Source: Spirochaetaceae bacterium (GTDB taxonomy: Bacteria; Spirochaetota; Spirochaetia; DSM-27196; SKKC01). Taken from it: a stretch of 64,000 bases of DNA. Positions 37,045-46,057 of the stretch are shown in pieces (the stretch's first letter is position 1; each line of letters starts with the position of its first letter). The stretch covers positions 1 to 64,000 of the forward strand of contig RECN01000063.1 in assembly GCA_007694005.1 (NCBI GenBank), written 5' to 3'. The notes under the pieces are model-generated. The model was not told where the DNA came from and did not search any database. It saw nothing but the letters and a program-made list of their open reading frames with translations. The position numbers were made by a program, and so were the translations under genes.

Positions 37045-38589
37045 TTACTTCCTCCGTCGCAGACGAACCCGTTCAAGGTCGTTCGAGAACAGCTCGCGCA
37101 GATCGTTCAATCCAAGATGCATGAGAGCCATCCGATCGATACCGAGCCCCCACGCGAGCACCGGGACGTCAATGCCGAGCGGTGCAGTGACTTCGGGGCG
37201 GAATATACCGGAACCGCCAAGCTCAAACCAGCCGAGTTTCGGGTGCTTGATATGAACCTCAACCGAAGGCTCAGTAAACGGAAAATAGCCCGGTACGTAC
37301 TTGACCTCAGTCGCTCCTGCAACCTCTTCAGCAAACATCTTCAGCATGCCGAGCAGCGTTCTGAGATTCACGTCTTCGCCGAGTACGATGCCTTCCGTCT
37401 GATAAAAATCGCTCAGATGCGTAGCATCGACCTGATCGTAGCGGAAACACCGCACGATGCCAAAGTACCGGCCGGGCACCTTGGCCTTCGGCAACTGTCT
37501 GGCCGAGAGGACCGTCCCCTGACTTCGAAGGATGAGCCTTCGCGTGAAGTCGCGGTCGAATCCGTAGTTCCAGCCCCTGCTGCCGGTGGTCCATCCGTTC
37601 TCGTGAACCGCAGCGACCTGATCGAGGTAGGGCTGTTCGATCTCGCGCGCGTGCGTCGGCTCGGCAACGTAATATACGTCATGAATATCCCTGGCTGCGT
37701 GAAACTGGGGCATGAACAACGCGTCCGAGTTCCAGAACTCCGTTTCGACGACCGGTCCATCAAACTCCTCGAATCCGAGTCCGACCAGCGTGTCTTTCAC
37801 TGACTCCAGGTATTCGGCATATGGATTACGGCGCCCCGGTATGAGTCGTGCGGGCGGCGTTTCGATGTTATATGAGCGAAAGCTCGCGTGTTTCCAGGAA
37901 CCATCACGCAGCATAGCCGGTGTCAATGACCCCGTTTCCTCACCGGTGAGTCCGGAATCCGCAGCCGCCTTCCGGGCGGCCTCGCCGGATTCGGTAAAGC
38001 GATACACAACCTCGTTTCGTTCCACAATGCGGAAGGCGACGGAACCGGCGCCCCGTTTTTTTGCGATGCCCTGAACCGCGGTACGCTCGGCGTCAGCGAG
38101 ACTCTCTTCTGCCAGTGCACCTTCACGAACCGCACGCTCGAGGATCCCACGGACAAGCGGCACCCAGTCAGCCTTCGCCGGATCGAGCAGAACGGCACGC
38201 TTCTCTGAGTCCATCTGCACCGCCCCGGCCTTGGAAAGCGCTCCAAAGGCCGATCCGATGTCGCGCATTTCGAGCCCGCAGGCTGAAGCAAGCGCTGGAA
38301 GCGGCGTAGCGCCGTCCTTTTCAAGCACACGAAGCAGCCGTTCCTCCGGCGCACCCGTGTCGGCGTACTCTTTCCCGAGTTCGGTAAGCTCGTAGAAGAC
38401 CCGAGCCGTCCGTGACGACTCTTCGATAAGGCCTTTCGCCGCAAGCCAGCTCACAACCTGGTTGCCCTGCCCCTCTTTGAGACCGACACGTGCCACCATC
38501 TCGGGAACAGTGAGCTCTGACGCTCCCGAAAAATGCAGAAGAACCCTGATTTCTAGTGGATGAAAGCTGCGAATATCAATATCTGTCAT
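37045..38589 (-). CDS. pheS: Phenylalanyl-tRNA synthetase alpha subunit, archaeal/eukaryotic type
   Basis: A 514-residue catalytic subunit. The N-terminal ~200 residues hold winged-helix-like modules (HPLEIRVLLHFSG, EMVARVGLKEGQGNQVVSWLAAKGLI) found in archaeal/eukaryotic PheS, which bind tRNA. The class II catalytic domain follows with GFEEFDGPVVETEFWNSDALFMPQFHAARD (motif 1 region), FGIVRCFRYDQVDATHLSDFYQTEG (motif 2) and GWFELGGSGIFRPEVTAPLGI leading to motif 3 (AWGLGIDRMAL). Longer than bacterial PheS (about 330-350). Transcribed with pheT. Confidence 0.95.
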   Translation of the reverse strand: MTDIDIRSFHPLEIRVLLHFSGASELTVPEMVARVGLKEGQGNQVVSWLAAKGLIEESSRTARVFYELTELGKEYADTGAPEERLLRVLEKDGATPLPALASACGLEMRDIGSAFGALSKAGAVQMDSEKRAVLLDPAKADWVPLVRGILERAVREGALAEESLADAERTAVQGIAKKRGAGSVAFRIVERNEVVYRFTESGEAARKAAADSGLTGEETGSLTPAMLRDGSWKHASFRSYNIETPPARLIPGRRNPYAEYLESVKDTLVGLGFEEFDGPVVETEFWNSDALFMPQFHAARDIHDVYYVAEPTHAREIEQPYLDQVAAVHENGWTTGSRGWNYGFDRDFTRRLILRSQGTVLSARQLPKAKVPGRYFGIVRCFRYDQVDATHLSDFYQTEGIVLGEDVNLRTLLGMLKMFAEEVAGATEVKYVPGYFPFTEPSVEVHIKHPKLGWFELGGSGIFRPEVTAPLGIDVPVLAWGLGIDRMALMHLGLNDLRELFSNDLERVRLRRRK

Positions 38590-38850
38590 TATGCGCTACC
38601 CCTCTCGTCCGCGCGAGTGTCTGATATACCTACCGCAGTCTCCGCGTCTTGTAAAGCGCACAGTTTCACGGCGTAGTAATAAAAGAACGGTACTGTATGA
38701 TTATGTGTACAAACAGGCCAGTTCACCCGAAACTTCCGTAGAGACGAGTGTCCGTAAATCCCTCTTTTACCATGCTTTACGTAACATGCTGTTCCGATGG
38801 TGCCGCTCGGCACGAAACTTGCATTAGGTCAGTACGGAGTGTTCGTATTC
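38590..38850. other. Divergent intergenic region between pheS and a membrane kinase-like gene
   Basis: About 260 bases without a convincing gene. AT-rich patches around 38680-38720 probably hold promoters; a minus-strand candidate (TTTACA, 17, TAGGTA) would serve pheS. I see no attenuator or T-box. Confidence 0.3.
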
Positions 38851-39516
38851 ATGGAATATACAGGCCTTACCCGCGCACGAAATTACACAAGCCTGCAAAC
38901 AGGTACCTCAGCTGCCCGCCGCGTTTTTGGCACCATTCCAGCGGATATTCGCACAGAGCTCGTACGCAAGTCCATACACATGTTCATCGCATTCGTGCCC
39001 CTGTTCGCGCGCACGATCGGAACAGTCGCAACGATGTCGATGCTCGCCTTCGGCACGGTTTTCTACGCGGTCGCCGAAATCGAGCGCCTCAGCGGGCGTC
39101 CGGTCTTTGTAATCGGGCGTCTGACCGCCATGGCTCAGCGGAGTCGTGATATCGGCCATTTCGTAATGGGGCCGGTGACACTGGGCCTCGGTGCTATGGC
39201 GGCCCTGCTTCTATACCCGTACCCGGCTGCAGCGATCGCGATTTACGCCCTTGCGTTCGGAGACGGATTTGCCAGCCTGGTCGGCAAGGCGGTTGGACGT
39301 CACGCGCTACCCTTTACACAGGGCAGCAAAAGCATCGAGGGGAGTCTGGCCTGTTTCGCATCCGTCTTCGCGGCGTCCTCGATCTTCCTCGCGAACAGCA
39401 GTCAGGCCTTTCTCGTAGCGCTGGTCGCGACCGCCCTCGAAGCGGCCCCGGGTAAGGACATCGACAACCTGCTCCTTCCCATCGGCACGGGACTGGTCGT
39501 CGCTCTCATTCTCTAG
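38851..39516 (+). CDS. Dolichol/phytol/diacylglycerol-kinase-like CTP-dependent membrane protein
   Basis: A 221-residue protein with about five or six membrane helices. The segment ELVRKSIHMFIAFVPL and the motif GDGFASLVGKAVGRHALPFTQGSKSIEGSLACF match the Sec59/Dgk1/VTE5 group of CTP-dependent kinases, related to CDP-diglyceride synthases; ALEAAP...DIDNLLLP completes it. It probably phosphorylates a lipid alcohol in the inner membrane. The start is uncertain: 38851 fits the domain best, but an in-frame ATG at 38797 would add 18 residues. Confidence 0.75.
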   Translation: MEYTGLTRARNYTSLQTGTSAARRVFGTIPADIRTELVRKSIHMFIAFVPLFARTIGTVATMSMLAFGTVFYAVAEIERLSGRPVFVIGRLTAMAQRSRDIGHFVMGPVTLGLGAMAALLLYPYPAAAIAIYALAFGDGFASLVGKAVGRHALPFTQGSKSIEGSLACFASVFAASSIFLANSSQAFLVALVATALEAAPGKDIDNLLLPIGTGLVVALIL

Positions 39517-39531
39517 ATCAGGTTCTCTATA

Positions 39532-40377
39532 TCAGGTCCACAAATACACCGCGTAGCTGTTCCGCGCGAAAAGCGCAAAGCCGACTGCATACAGCACGCC
39601 AGCCGCGAGGTGAAGCGGCAGCCCGGACACGTAGAAAAACAGTTCCCTCGACACGAGTATTGCAAAAACCCCCAAAGGTACAACGACCCTCGCTGATTCC
39701 TCGGCTTCGATTCCATAGCGAAGGAAGTTAATGAGCGTCAGCACAGCGAGCGCACCCGTGATGAGCTGAATGTTTCCCCGCGCTTCGAGGCGGTGTAGCA
39801 GCGCCTCGTCCAGCTGGAACGCATCCACCGGCAGAACGTAGGCAAAGGCAAGTGCGATGGTCATGACGGCAATCATCGCCCCCCAGATCCTTGTGTACTG
39901 GGCTCCGGCGGCATAGATGCTTGCGGTAAACAGCGCCAGGGCCCCCGCGATGTGAGCGGCATAGACTGCCCGCGAGAGAGTTGCCGCGTAGGTGGACGAA
40001 AACCCGTAGCCGGGAAGAATGATCTGGGCAATGCGGATCGCAGTCAGCCCCGATAATACCATCGAGAGCGTGACGAAAAAGATCGTCGGTGTGACGCTCG
40101 ACCGAAAATACCGCCTTGTAAGCAGTGCCGACCCTACCGCTACGGGAACCGGAAGCAGCGGCGACAAAAACACGCCGAGGGGACCGGCCCCACTGGCCGG
40201 CACAGAAAAACCATACAGACTTCTGGCCTCGGCGAGCTCGGAAAACGCGTAAAAAACCGTTTGCGGGCCCCCGTTTGACCACACGTGCACACCGACGACT
40301 GCGGATAGAACGACAGCAACGAAAAGAACTGCGAGCGCGGAATAAAGAATGAGTCGATTGCGGGCACGCAGCGTCAT
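39532..40377 (-). CDS. Polytopic membrane protein of unknown function
   Basis: A 281-residue protein with about eight hydrophobic segments (for example LILYSALAVLFVAVVLSAV at the N-terminus and LFFYVSGLPLHLAAGVLYAV near the end) and short loops. No transporter signature recognised. The ATG at 40377 is chosen because a minus-strand TATACT (40393-40388) lies ten bases upstream and the sequence before it is not protein-like, although the frame is open further. Convergent with the preceding gene. Confidence 0.65.
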   Translation of the reverse strand: MTLRARNRLILYSALAVLFVAVVLSAVVGVHVWSNGGPQTVFYAFSELAEARSLYGFSVPASGAGPLGVFLSPLLPVPVAVGSALLTRRYFRSSVTPTIFFVTLSMVLSGLTAIRIAQIILPGYGFSSTYAATLSRAVYAAHIAGALALFTASIYAAGAQYTRIWGAMIAVMTIALAFAYVLPVDAFQLDEALLHRLEARGNIQLITGALAVLTLINFLRYGIEAEESARVVVPLGVFAILVSRELFFYVSGLPLHLAAGVLYAVGFALFARNSYAVYLWT

Positions 40378-40468
40378 GGTGCAGTTGAGTATACGGTAGA
40401 AAGGGCCGAAAAAACTACAGTTTGGCGAAAACTGCTCGATACTGTGTACGAGGGAGGTGCGCACACAC

Positions 40469-41164
40469 ATGAGACGAGGACCTGTTTCTGCATTTCTGGC
40501 AGTAATTCTCATTGCAGCCGCGTATGGTGCGGCCGCTGACGCGGCGATCTTCACCAATCTCGGGTTTTCCGAAGACGGACGCTTTCTTATGTTCTCTCAG
40601 CACGGTATCGAACGCGCAAGCGGACAGGCCTACGCCGAGATATACACCGTTGACGTTCCGGCAAACCAGTTTGTTCCCTCGGGAGTCTTCAGACAGCGAT
40701 ACCCGGAACCGGTAAGCGCCGGTCAGACCGGTCACGCGGCACTGCTGACGCTGCTTCGTGAGGCTGAATCGGTTCGCAGCAGCCGCGGAATCAGTCATTT
40801 CCGCCAGGGGCGACTCGTGTACCTGCTTCTGAACAACGACGAACCACGGTCGGAAATAACCTTCCGCGACTTCGTCGGCGGTGACAGTTACCACGTCCGG
40901 CTGACACAGGAGTCACAGGGCTCGGGTACCGACGTACAGGCCCGGTTTCACATAGACCTGACGCGAACAAGCGCCGCAGGACGAAGTCACGAATACAGGA
41001 TCGGTCTTCCAGACCGTTTTCGGGATGGAGTGCGCAGCTACCGCGTGCGGCAGGCCATTCTGACCCCGGATGGAAACGGCATGGTATTCGTCGTAGAGAT
41101 GGAACGCCCCTCGGACACCGGTGGTATATCGATCCGGTACATGGTAGAGACCGTCCGCTTCTAA
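40469..41164 (+). CDS. Predicted secreted protein, DUF2259 family
   Basis: A 231-residue exported protein. A signal peptide (SAFLAVILIAAAYGAAADA) is followed by the family hallmark IFTNLGFSEDGRFLMFSQHG and a later RQAILTPDGNGMVFVVEMER. These proteins are predicted to be periplasmic; their function is unknown to me. The ATG at 40469 has GGGAGG 11 bases upstream, better than a GTG inside that ribosome-binding site. It is divergent from the membrane protein gene and lies 73 bases before proS. Confidence 0.8.
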   Translation: MRRGPVSAFLAVILIAAAYGAAADAAIFTNLGFSEDGRFLMFSQHGIERASGQAYAEIYTVDVPANQFVPSGVFRQRYPEPVSAGQTGHAALLTLLREAESVRSSRGISHFRQGRLVYLLLNNDEPRSEITFRDFVGGDSYHVRLTQESQGSGTDVQARFHIDLTRTSAAGRSHEYRIGLPDRFRDGVRSYRVRQAILTPDGNGMVFVVEMERPSDTGGISIRYMVETVRF

Positions 41165-41169
41165 AGCCG

Positions 41170-41198
41170 TTGACGCCGTGGATACCGCAATTTAGAAT
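41170..41198 (+). promoter_or_regulatory. Promoter of proS
   Basis: TTGACG at 41170-41175, a 17-base spacer and TAGAAT at 41193-41198. Predicted leader of about 33 bases carrying GTGAGG before the ATG, so proS is not leaderless. Confidence 0.7.
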
Positions 41199-41237
41199 AG
41201 CACTTCCGAATCCAACAGATACTGAACGTGAGGTCTC

Positions 41238-42671
41238 ATGGCGCAACGCATTACTCCGCGGTCCAAAAACTACTCGGACTGGTATGTCGATATCGTTCTG
41301 AACGCAAAACTCGCCGACTACAGCCCGGTCAAAGGCACAATGGTCATACGTCCGCGGGGCTACGCGCTCTGGGAGCGCATGCAGTCGGCTCTGGACGCCA
41401 TGTTCAAGGCAACCGGCCACGAGAATGCGTATTTCCCTCTGCTCATCCCCGAGAGTTTTCTCAAGAAGGAAGCCGAACACGTTGAAGGCTTCGCCCCGGA
41501 GTGCGCCGTGGTTACACACGGTGGTGGAGAGGAACTCGACGAGCCTCTTGTGATTCGCCCTACGAGCGAAACCATCATCTGGAGCATGTACAAGAAGTGG
41601 ATACAGAGCTATCGCGATCTACCGCTTCTGATTAACCAGTGGGCAAACGTCGTCCGCTGGGAAAAACGGACGAGGCTGTTCCTGCGTACAACCGAGTTCC
41701 TCTGGCAGGAAGGGCACACAGCGCACGCGACTGAAAAAGAGGCCCGCGAAGAAGCGCTTCGCATGCTTGAGGTGTACAGAACCTTCGCAGAGGAGTACAT
41801 GGCCCTACCGGTGTACACCGGTGTAAAGAGCGAAAGCGAAAAGTTTGCTGGTGCCGTTGATACGTACGCTATTGAGGCGATGATGCAGGACCGAAAGGCC
41901 CTGCAGGCGGGAACGAGCCACTTTCTCGGCCAGAACTTTGCAAAGGCCTTTGACGTGACATTCCAGAGCCAGGAAAGCACCCTCGAACACGTGTGGGCAA
42001 CGAGCTGGGGCGTAAGCACCCGGCTGATCGGCGCCCTGATCATGGCGCATTCAGACGACAGTGGCCTTGTACTCCCGCCGAAACTTGCTCCGACACAGGT
42101 CGTCGTCATCCCCATCTTCAAGAACGACACCAAGGATCAGGTCATCGAGTTCACGCGCCGGGTGCACGCATCGCTCGGGAAAGACCTTCGAACCGTGATC
42201 GACGAAGACGACAAGAACTCCCCGGGCTGGAAGTTCTCCGAATGGGAAATGGTGGGAGTGCCGGTCCGGGTAGAAATCGGACCCCGTGACATGGAACGTG
42301 GACAGGCTGTCCTGGTCCGGCGCGACACCGGAGAGAAGTCAACCGTTCCCGTCGCCGAAGTGGCGGGCAGAGTTCATTCGCTCCTCGACGAGATACAGAC
42401 CTCACTGTTCCGGAAAGCGAAAGCCTTTCAGACAGAGTGCACGCACGAAGTCGATACCTACGAGGACATGAAACGTGTGCTCGAGAACGAGGGCGGCTTC
42501 GTTGTCGCTCCGTGGGACGGATCCCCCGAAAGCGAAGCACGTGTCAAGGAAGACACGAAGGCAACCATCCGGGTTCTGCCCTTCGGGAACGAGGAAAAGG
42601 CAAAAGGAAAGACCTGTGCCATCAGCGGCAAGCCCGCGAAGCACATCGCGGTGTTCGCGAAGTCCTATTGA
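41238..42671 (+). CDS. proS: Prolyl-tRNA synthetase, archaeal/eukaryotic-type architecture
   Basis: A 477-residue class II synthetase. It lacks the inserted editing domain of ordinary bacterial ProRS (about 570 residues) and carries the C-terminal extension of the archaeal/eukaryotic type, ending in a zinc-domain-like region and a terminal Tyr (HIAVFAKSY). Motif 1 is [15 protein letters not shown], motif 2 is [24 protein letters not shown] and motif 3 is [19 protein letters not shown]. This form occurs scattered through bacteria. GTGAGGT precedes the ATG. Confidence 0.96.
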   Translation: MAQRITPRSKNYSDWYVDIVLNAKLADYSPVKGTMVIRPRGYALWERMQSALDAMFKATGHENAYFPLLIPESFLKKEAEHVEGFAPECAVVTHGGGEELDEPLVIRPTSETIIWSMYKKWIQSYRDLPLLINQWANVVRWEKRTRLFLRTTEFLWQEGHTAHATEKEAREEALRMLEVYRTFAEEYMALPVYTGVKSESEKFAGAVDTYAIEAMMQDRKALQAGTSHFLGQNFAKAFDVTFQSQESTLEHVWATSWGVSTRLIGALIMAHSDDSGLVLPPKLAPTQVVVIPIFKNDTKDQVIEFTRRVHASLGKDLRTVIDEDDKNSPGWKFSEWEMVGVPVRVEIGPRDMERGQAVLVRRDTGEKSTVPVAEVAGRVHSLLDEIQTSLFRKAKAFQTECTHEVDTYEDMKRVLENEGGFVVAPWDGSPESEARVKEDTKATIRVLPFGNEEKAKGKTCAISGKPAKHIAVFAKSY

Positions 42672-42714
42672 TCTGAAGCCACGTTGCACGGAACGTGATA
42701 TACTCTTTCATGTT

Positions 42715-43401
42715 GTGAATACGTCCTTGAGAGTGTACATCTGCTCCATAACCCTGTTTCTGATCGCCGTGCAGATTACCGGTTCGGAGGGCCTTGAGTT
42801 CCGTCAGGGCAGCCTCTGGATCGGGAACGCATACCGACAGCCATGGACCGAGGAAGCGGTTGAAGGGAGTGAGGCCTCGACGCTGACCGGTCTGACCGGT
42901 GCCGGATACACGGTGCCGCTGCAGGGCCCGTGGCAGATTTCACCGGGCATAGACCTCTGGTACAAGGATTTCGCATTTACAGAAGGCCGGGCGGTTCCGA
43001 CGCAGATTGAGACGGCTCCCTCGGCATCGGAGGGACGGGAAGTAGCGGGCACGCTCGGCATCATGCTTGCAATCCCCGTGGAGTATACACTGCCGATCAG
43101 CGAACAGTGGTTCGCACGTGGTGGATTTTCCCCTACAACGCTGTATCGCATCCCCCTGCTGGCGGTAGAAGACTCTCCAACCGACAACCTGTCACGGTTC
43201 TTCTACGAAAGCGGCCGCTTTCTGTATCCGGAACTCCGCCTGGGCTTCGGATACAGAATGGAAGAACGCATCACCTTTCAGTTTGCTGGACGCTGGTTTC
43301 TCCCGGTGTTTCGCCTCTGGGATGACGGGCCCGATCTTCCGTGGTGGGATTCGCACATGCTGTCCGGTCAGCTCGGCATACTCATACGCCCCCGCGACTA
43401 A
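42715..43401 (+). CDS. Exported protein, possible outer-membrane beta-barrel
   Basis: A 228-residue protein if started at GTG 42715, which gives a signal peptide (VYICSITLFLIAVQITGSEG). The mature part is rich in alternating polar/hydrophobic segments with aromatic residues (LEFRQGSLWIGNAYRQPW, LRLGFGYRMEERITFQFAGRWFLPVF), compatible with a small beta-barrel, though it ends in RPRD rather than a terminal aromatic. TATACT at 42699-42704 lies ten bases before the GTG with no Shine-Dalgarno. The frame extends back into proS, but those residues are not protein-like. Confidence 0.62.
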   Translation: MNTSLRVYICSITLFLIAVQITGSEGLEFRQGSLWIGNAYRQPWTEEAVEGSEASTLTGLTGAGYTVPLQGPWQISPGIDLWYKDFAFTEGRAVPTQIETAPSASEGREVAGTLGIMLAIPVEYTLPISEQWFARGGFSPTTLYRIPLLAVEDSPTDNLSRFFYESGRFLYPELRLGFGYRMEERITFQFAGRWFLPVFRLWDDGPDLPWWDSHMLSGQLGILIRPRD

Positions 43402-43425
43402 CGCGATTAAACCACTAAACCGGAA

Positions 43426-44658
43426 CTACACCATATCGTGTGTGTCAGGAAGGTCCCTGAGCTTTCGCCGCCCGGCCACAATGTGCATAACAGCCCCCGC
43501 CGTCATGACGTCGACATAGGCAGCGATGGAGAGCAGGATGGGTGCTGCGGGCCTGAGGATCAGATAGGCGTCCTCAAAGCCCTGACTGTAACCCGAGGCG
43601 AGCATGGACAGGAGGACGAGCACACCGCCAGCGGGCACGGCCGGCAGCAGAAACGAAAGCCCGAAACTCATGACAACAACACGGATTACGCTGGCCATCC
43701 CCAGCTCAAGACCGGAGAAAGACCGCAGCACCATAATGAAGGCCATGGCCGATACCATTGCACTTCCAGCACGCGCAAACATGAGCGCGATTGGCAGCGC
43801 CGAGCCGCCGACTTCCCGACGCACACCGATGTTGTGACGTCCAGTGTACGCGAGCGTGCCACCTGCCAGAAAAACGTCTCCTGAGACGAGGGCCGCGAGC
43901 CCCGGTGCAATCATCGAATACATCCACAGGAGCGGGTTCCACTTCCGCCCGAATCCCCACACGAGCAGTGGATACAGACCGAGAGTCACCACACCCGCGG
44001 TAAAAGCAATGACCAGAATCATGGGTGCATAGAACTCGAGATTCCCGAGATTTCGAAAACGCAATACGGTCGCGACGGTGATCGCCAGCAGGCCTATGCC
44101 GAAGAGCTGCACAATGACCGCATTCAGCCGAAAAAACAGCCTGCAGAGGGCATCGGCTATGTCCTCCAGGAGGCCCGCAAAACGCTTGTCCGCGCTCATG
44201 GTCATTCCCGTCACGGCTCCAAGGATCACGGCGGCGAGGAGATTCCTGCCGGGACCGGTTAGAACCGAAAGCGCGTTGTCGGGAAAGATGACTCCCAGGA
44301 TGCTGAGAATGTCCGGTGTCTCCTGCAGTACCGCGTCTTCGAGGATGATCGGAAGCACGCCGGGCTGAAAAAACAGCAGCGCAATCGCGCCGACGATCAC
44401 CGCCAGTGCAGGTAGAGCCACGATCAGAACAATCAGCAGTGTATAGGTCGAAAGAGCGTGTTTGTGTTCCCGAAGATCATGAACCGAGACCAGGGTCCCG
44501 AAAAACACGAGCGGTAAGAGCAGATAGCGCCCGACACGTATCGCAAGCTCCGATAGATCGTACCAGACTTCGGAGCCTGCCGACACGGGATCGACAAAAA
44601 AAACGGCGATAATCAGCCCCGCCGTCAGACCAAGTAGATATCGGATCCAGATTTTCAT
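43426..44658 (-). CDS. Dicarboxylate/amino-acid:cation symporter (DAACS/SDF family)
   Basis: A 410-residue inner-membrane transporter related to glutamate/aspartate/dicarboxylate carriers. Hydrophobic segments alternate with the family landmarks LLPLVFFGTLVSV (helix 2), ILGVIFPDNALSVL, GSALPIALMFARAGSAMVSAMAFIMVLRSF and a C-terminal LLPAVPAGGVLVLLSML. The usual serine-rich re-entrant loop and NMDGT motif are not obvious, so the substrate may differ from classical members. It is downstream of a degenerate SDR-like gene (21-base gap) on the same strand. Confidence 0.82.
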   Translation of the reverse strand: MKIWIRYLLGLTAGLIIAVFFVDPVSAGSEVWYDLSELAIRVGRYLLLPLVFFGTLVSVHDLREHKHALSTYTLLIVLIVALPALAVIVGAIALLFFQPGVLPIILEDAVLQETPDILSILGVIFPDNALSVLTGPGRNLLAAVILGAVTGMTMSADKRFAGLLEDIADALCRLFFRLNAVIVQLFGIGLLAITVATVLRFRNLGNLEFYAPMILVIAFTAGVVTLGLYPLLVWGFGRKWNPLLWMYSMIAPGLAALVSGDVFLAGGTLAYTGRHNIGVRREVGGSALPIALMFARAGSAMVSAMAFIMVLRSFSGLELGMASVIRVVVMSFGLSFLLPAVPAGGVLVLLSMLASGYSQGFEDAYLILRPAAPILLSIAAYVDVMTAGAVMHIVAGRRKLRDLPDTHDMV

Positions 44659-44679
44659 GATGTGTAGTTCCTTATGCTC

Positions 44680-45318
44680 TTACTTGAACAGTCCGCGCAG
44701 TGCCCCGCGCCGACCGTATCGCTGCACCCGACCCCGTGCCCGTTCGCCGCGCTCTGTCCGGCAGAAGGTCGCGAACTCCTCGATCTGATCGGGTCCCGGA
44801 GCGCCGACGCTCGCGTAGACGGCCGGTACTCCGGTCCTGTACTGCGTCACCAGACTTTCGGCAAAGCCGGCGAGTCCGGACCGTACCATCTGCTCAAGCG
44901 GTGCGTACACCGCCTCAGGATCGTCCAGAAGCACCAGCGAAAGCACCCCTTCGGACTGTGCGGTAAACAGAGCGAGAACTTCACGGGCAAAATACATGGA
45001 CGCCCGCAGCGTTTCATCCATGTACTGTTCTATCTCGGATATGCTCAGTTCCGGCAGCGACCCCCGGCAGGGCTCAGGGGAAAGTGTCAGTACGCATTCA
45101 TCGAAGGGCCCGAATGCATTCCTGACATGGGTACACGCGGCTTTCGCTGAAAGCGACGATCGGGGAGACCAGGGCACATGAAGCATGCCTTCGCCGGGTT
45201 GATGCAGGGAGGAATGGCGTGCGGCTGCCACGGCAACGTTTCTCCCGGCGCTCTGGACGACACGTATCAGTTCATCGGTGACCGGGTGCATATGTCCCGC
45301 AAACAGGGTGGTAGCCAT
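44680..45318 (-). CDS. Degenerate short-chain-dehydrogenase-like protein
   Basis: A 212-residue cytoplasmic protein. The order of predicted strands and helices (opening strand-helix-strand, the segment SEIEQYMDETLRASMYFAREVLALF, GVLSLVLLDDP, SGLAGFAESLVTQY) follows an SDR Rossmann fold, but the glycine-rich cofactor motif and the catalytic YxxxK are absent. It probably lacks dehydrogenase activity and may be a binding or regulatory relative. The assignment is a structural guess. It is divergent from tetR. Confidence 0.45.
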   Translation of the reverse strand: MATTLFAGHMHPVTDELIRVVQSAGRNVAVAAARHSSLHQPGEGMLHVPWSPRSSLSAKAACTHVRNAFGPFDECVLTLSPEPCRGSLPELSISEIEQYMDETLRASMYFAREVLALFTAQSEGVLSLVLLDDPEAVYAPLEQMVRSGLAGFAESLVTQYRTGVPAVYASVGAPGPDQIEEFATFCRTERGERARGRVQRYGRRGALRGLFK

Positions 45319-45386
45319 GGATGCTCCATCCTATATAGCCGCATGTGGCCGGTCAAGAAAGAAAAACTCGCAATACCGCTTGATAA

Positions 45387-45414
45387 TTGACAGAGTGCAT
45401 CGCTATCTTATTAG
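45387..45414 (+). promoter_or_regulatory. Promoter of the tetR-efflux operon
   Basis: TTGACA at 45387-45392, a 16-base spacer and TATTAG at 45409-45414; an alternative pair is TTGATA at 45380 with TATCTT at 45404. Either way the -10 to start region is covered by the inverted repeat at 45411-45434. Confidence 0.5.
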
Positions 45415-45434
45415 TTGAACGAATATTCAGCTAA
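45411..45434. promoter_or_regulatory. TetR-type operator (inverted repeat)
   Basis: TTAGTTGAA (45411-45419), six bases, then TTCAGCTAA (45426-45434), matching in eight of nine arm positions. It overlaps the promoter and lies 17 bases before the tetR ATG, the expected place for autorepression. Confidence 0.6.
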
Positions 45435-45451
45435 ACGGAGCATTGCCTGCC

Positions 45452-46057
45452 ATGTCACGCCCCCAGGATTCCGCAAAACGCAGCCGCATACTCGATGCCG
45501 CCCTTCAGACCTTCGGTGAAGTAGGTTTCTCCAGCGCAACCATCAAGGACATCGCCGGGCGGGCCGACATAGCACCGGGTACCGTATACACCTATTTCTC
45601 CGATAAACGGGAGCTCTTCCGACAGACCGTACAGGCGGCGTGGACGGAACTGCACGCCGAGCTTGACGCCATCAGGAAAGAGAACGCCTCCTACGCGGAA
45701 AAACTGACCCGCCTTCGTCACAAAGGACTCGCCCTGCTCAAGCGCATGCATCCAATTCTCAACGGAATGTTTTCGGAGGCTGTTCGAATGGATCTGTTCA
45801 CCGAAAACCTCGAACGCTTTCTCGACCAGCTTGAAGAGTTGTATCTGGAGGGACGGAGCAAGGGAGAGATACACGAGCTTCAGGACCACCGGCAGCGCCG
45901 CTTTCTGCTGCGGACCATCGCGTGTGGACTGCTTCTTCAGATCAGTATTGTCGACGCCGAACATCTGGATCAGGAAATGGACCGGCTGCATGACGATCTC
46001 GAGCAGAACGAGCAGGCGTGGCTCGAAATGAACCGCACCTTAGGAGGCCGCCCGTGA
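45452..46057 (+). CDS. TetR/AcrR-family repressor of the efflux operon
   Basis: A 201-residue regulator. The N-terminal helix-turn-helix is clear (RILDAALQTFGEVGFSSATIKDIAGRADIAPGTVYTYFSDKRELF); the C-terminal ligand-binding part is helical. It probably represses its own operon through the adjacent inverted repeat and is released by a pump substrate. The ATG at 45452 has GGAG 11 bases upstream; an in-frame TTG nine bases earlier is too close to it. Its TGA overlaps the GTG start of the adaptor gene. Confidence 0.92.
   Translation: MSRPQDSAKRSRILDAALQTFGEVGFSSATIKDIAGRADIAPGTVYTYFSDKRELFRQTVQAAWTELHAELDAIRKENASYAEKLTRLRHKGLALLKRMHPILNGMFSEAVRMDLFTENLERFLDQLEELYLEGRSKGEIHELQDHRQRRFLLRTIACGLLLQISIVDAEHLDQEMDRLHDDLEQNEQAWLEMNRTLGGRP

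Noticed and set aside
36010-37803. Open frame of 597 codons on the plus strand
   Set aside because: Antisense to pheT and pheS, which are unmistakable; the translation is not protein-like.
42475-42714. Longer N-terminus for the exported protein after proS
   Set aside because: The extra 80 residues overlap proS and are Arg/Ser/Pro-rich shadow sequence; a signal peptide begins at GTG 42715.
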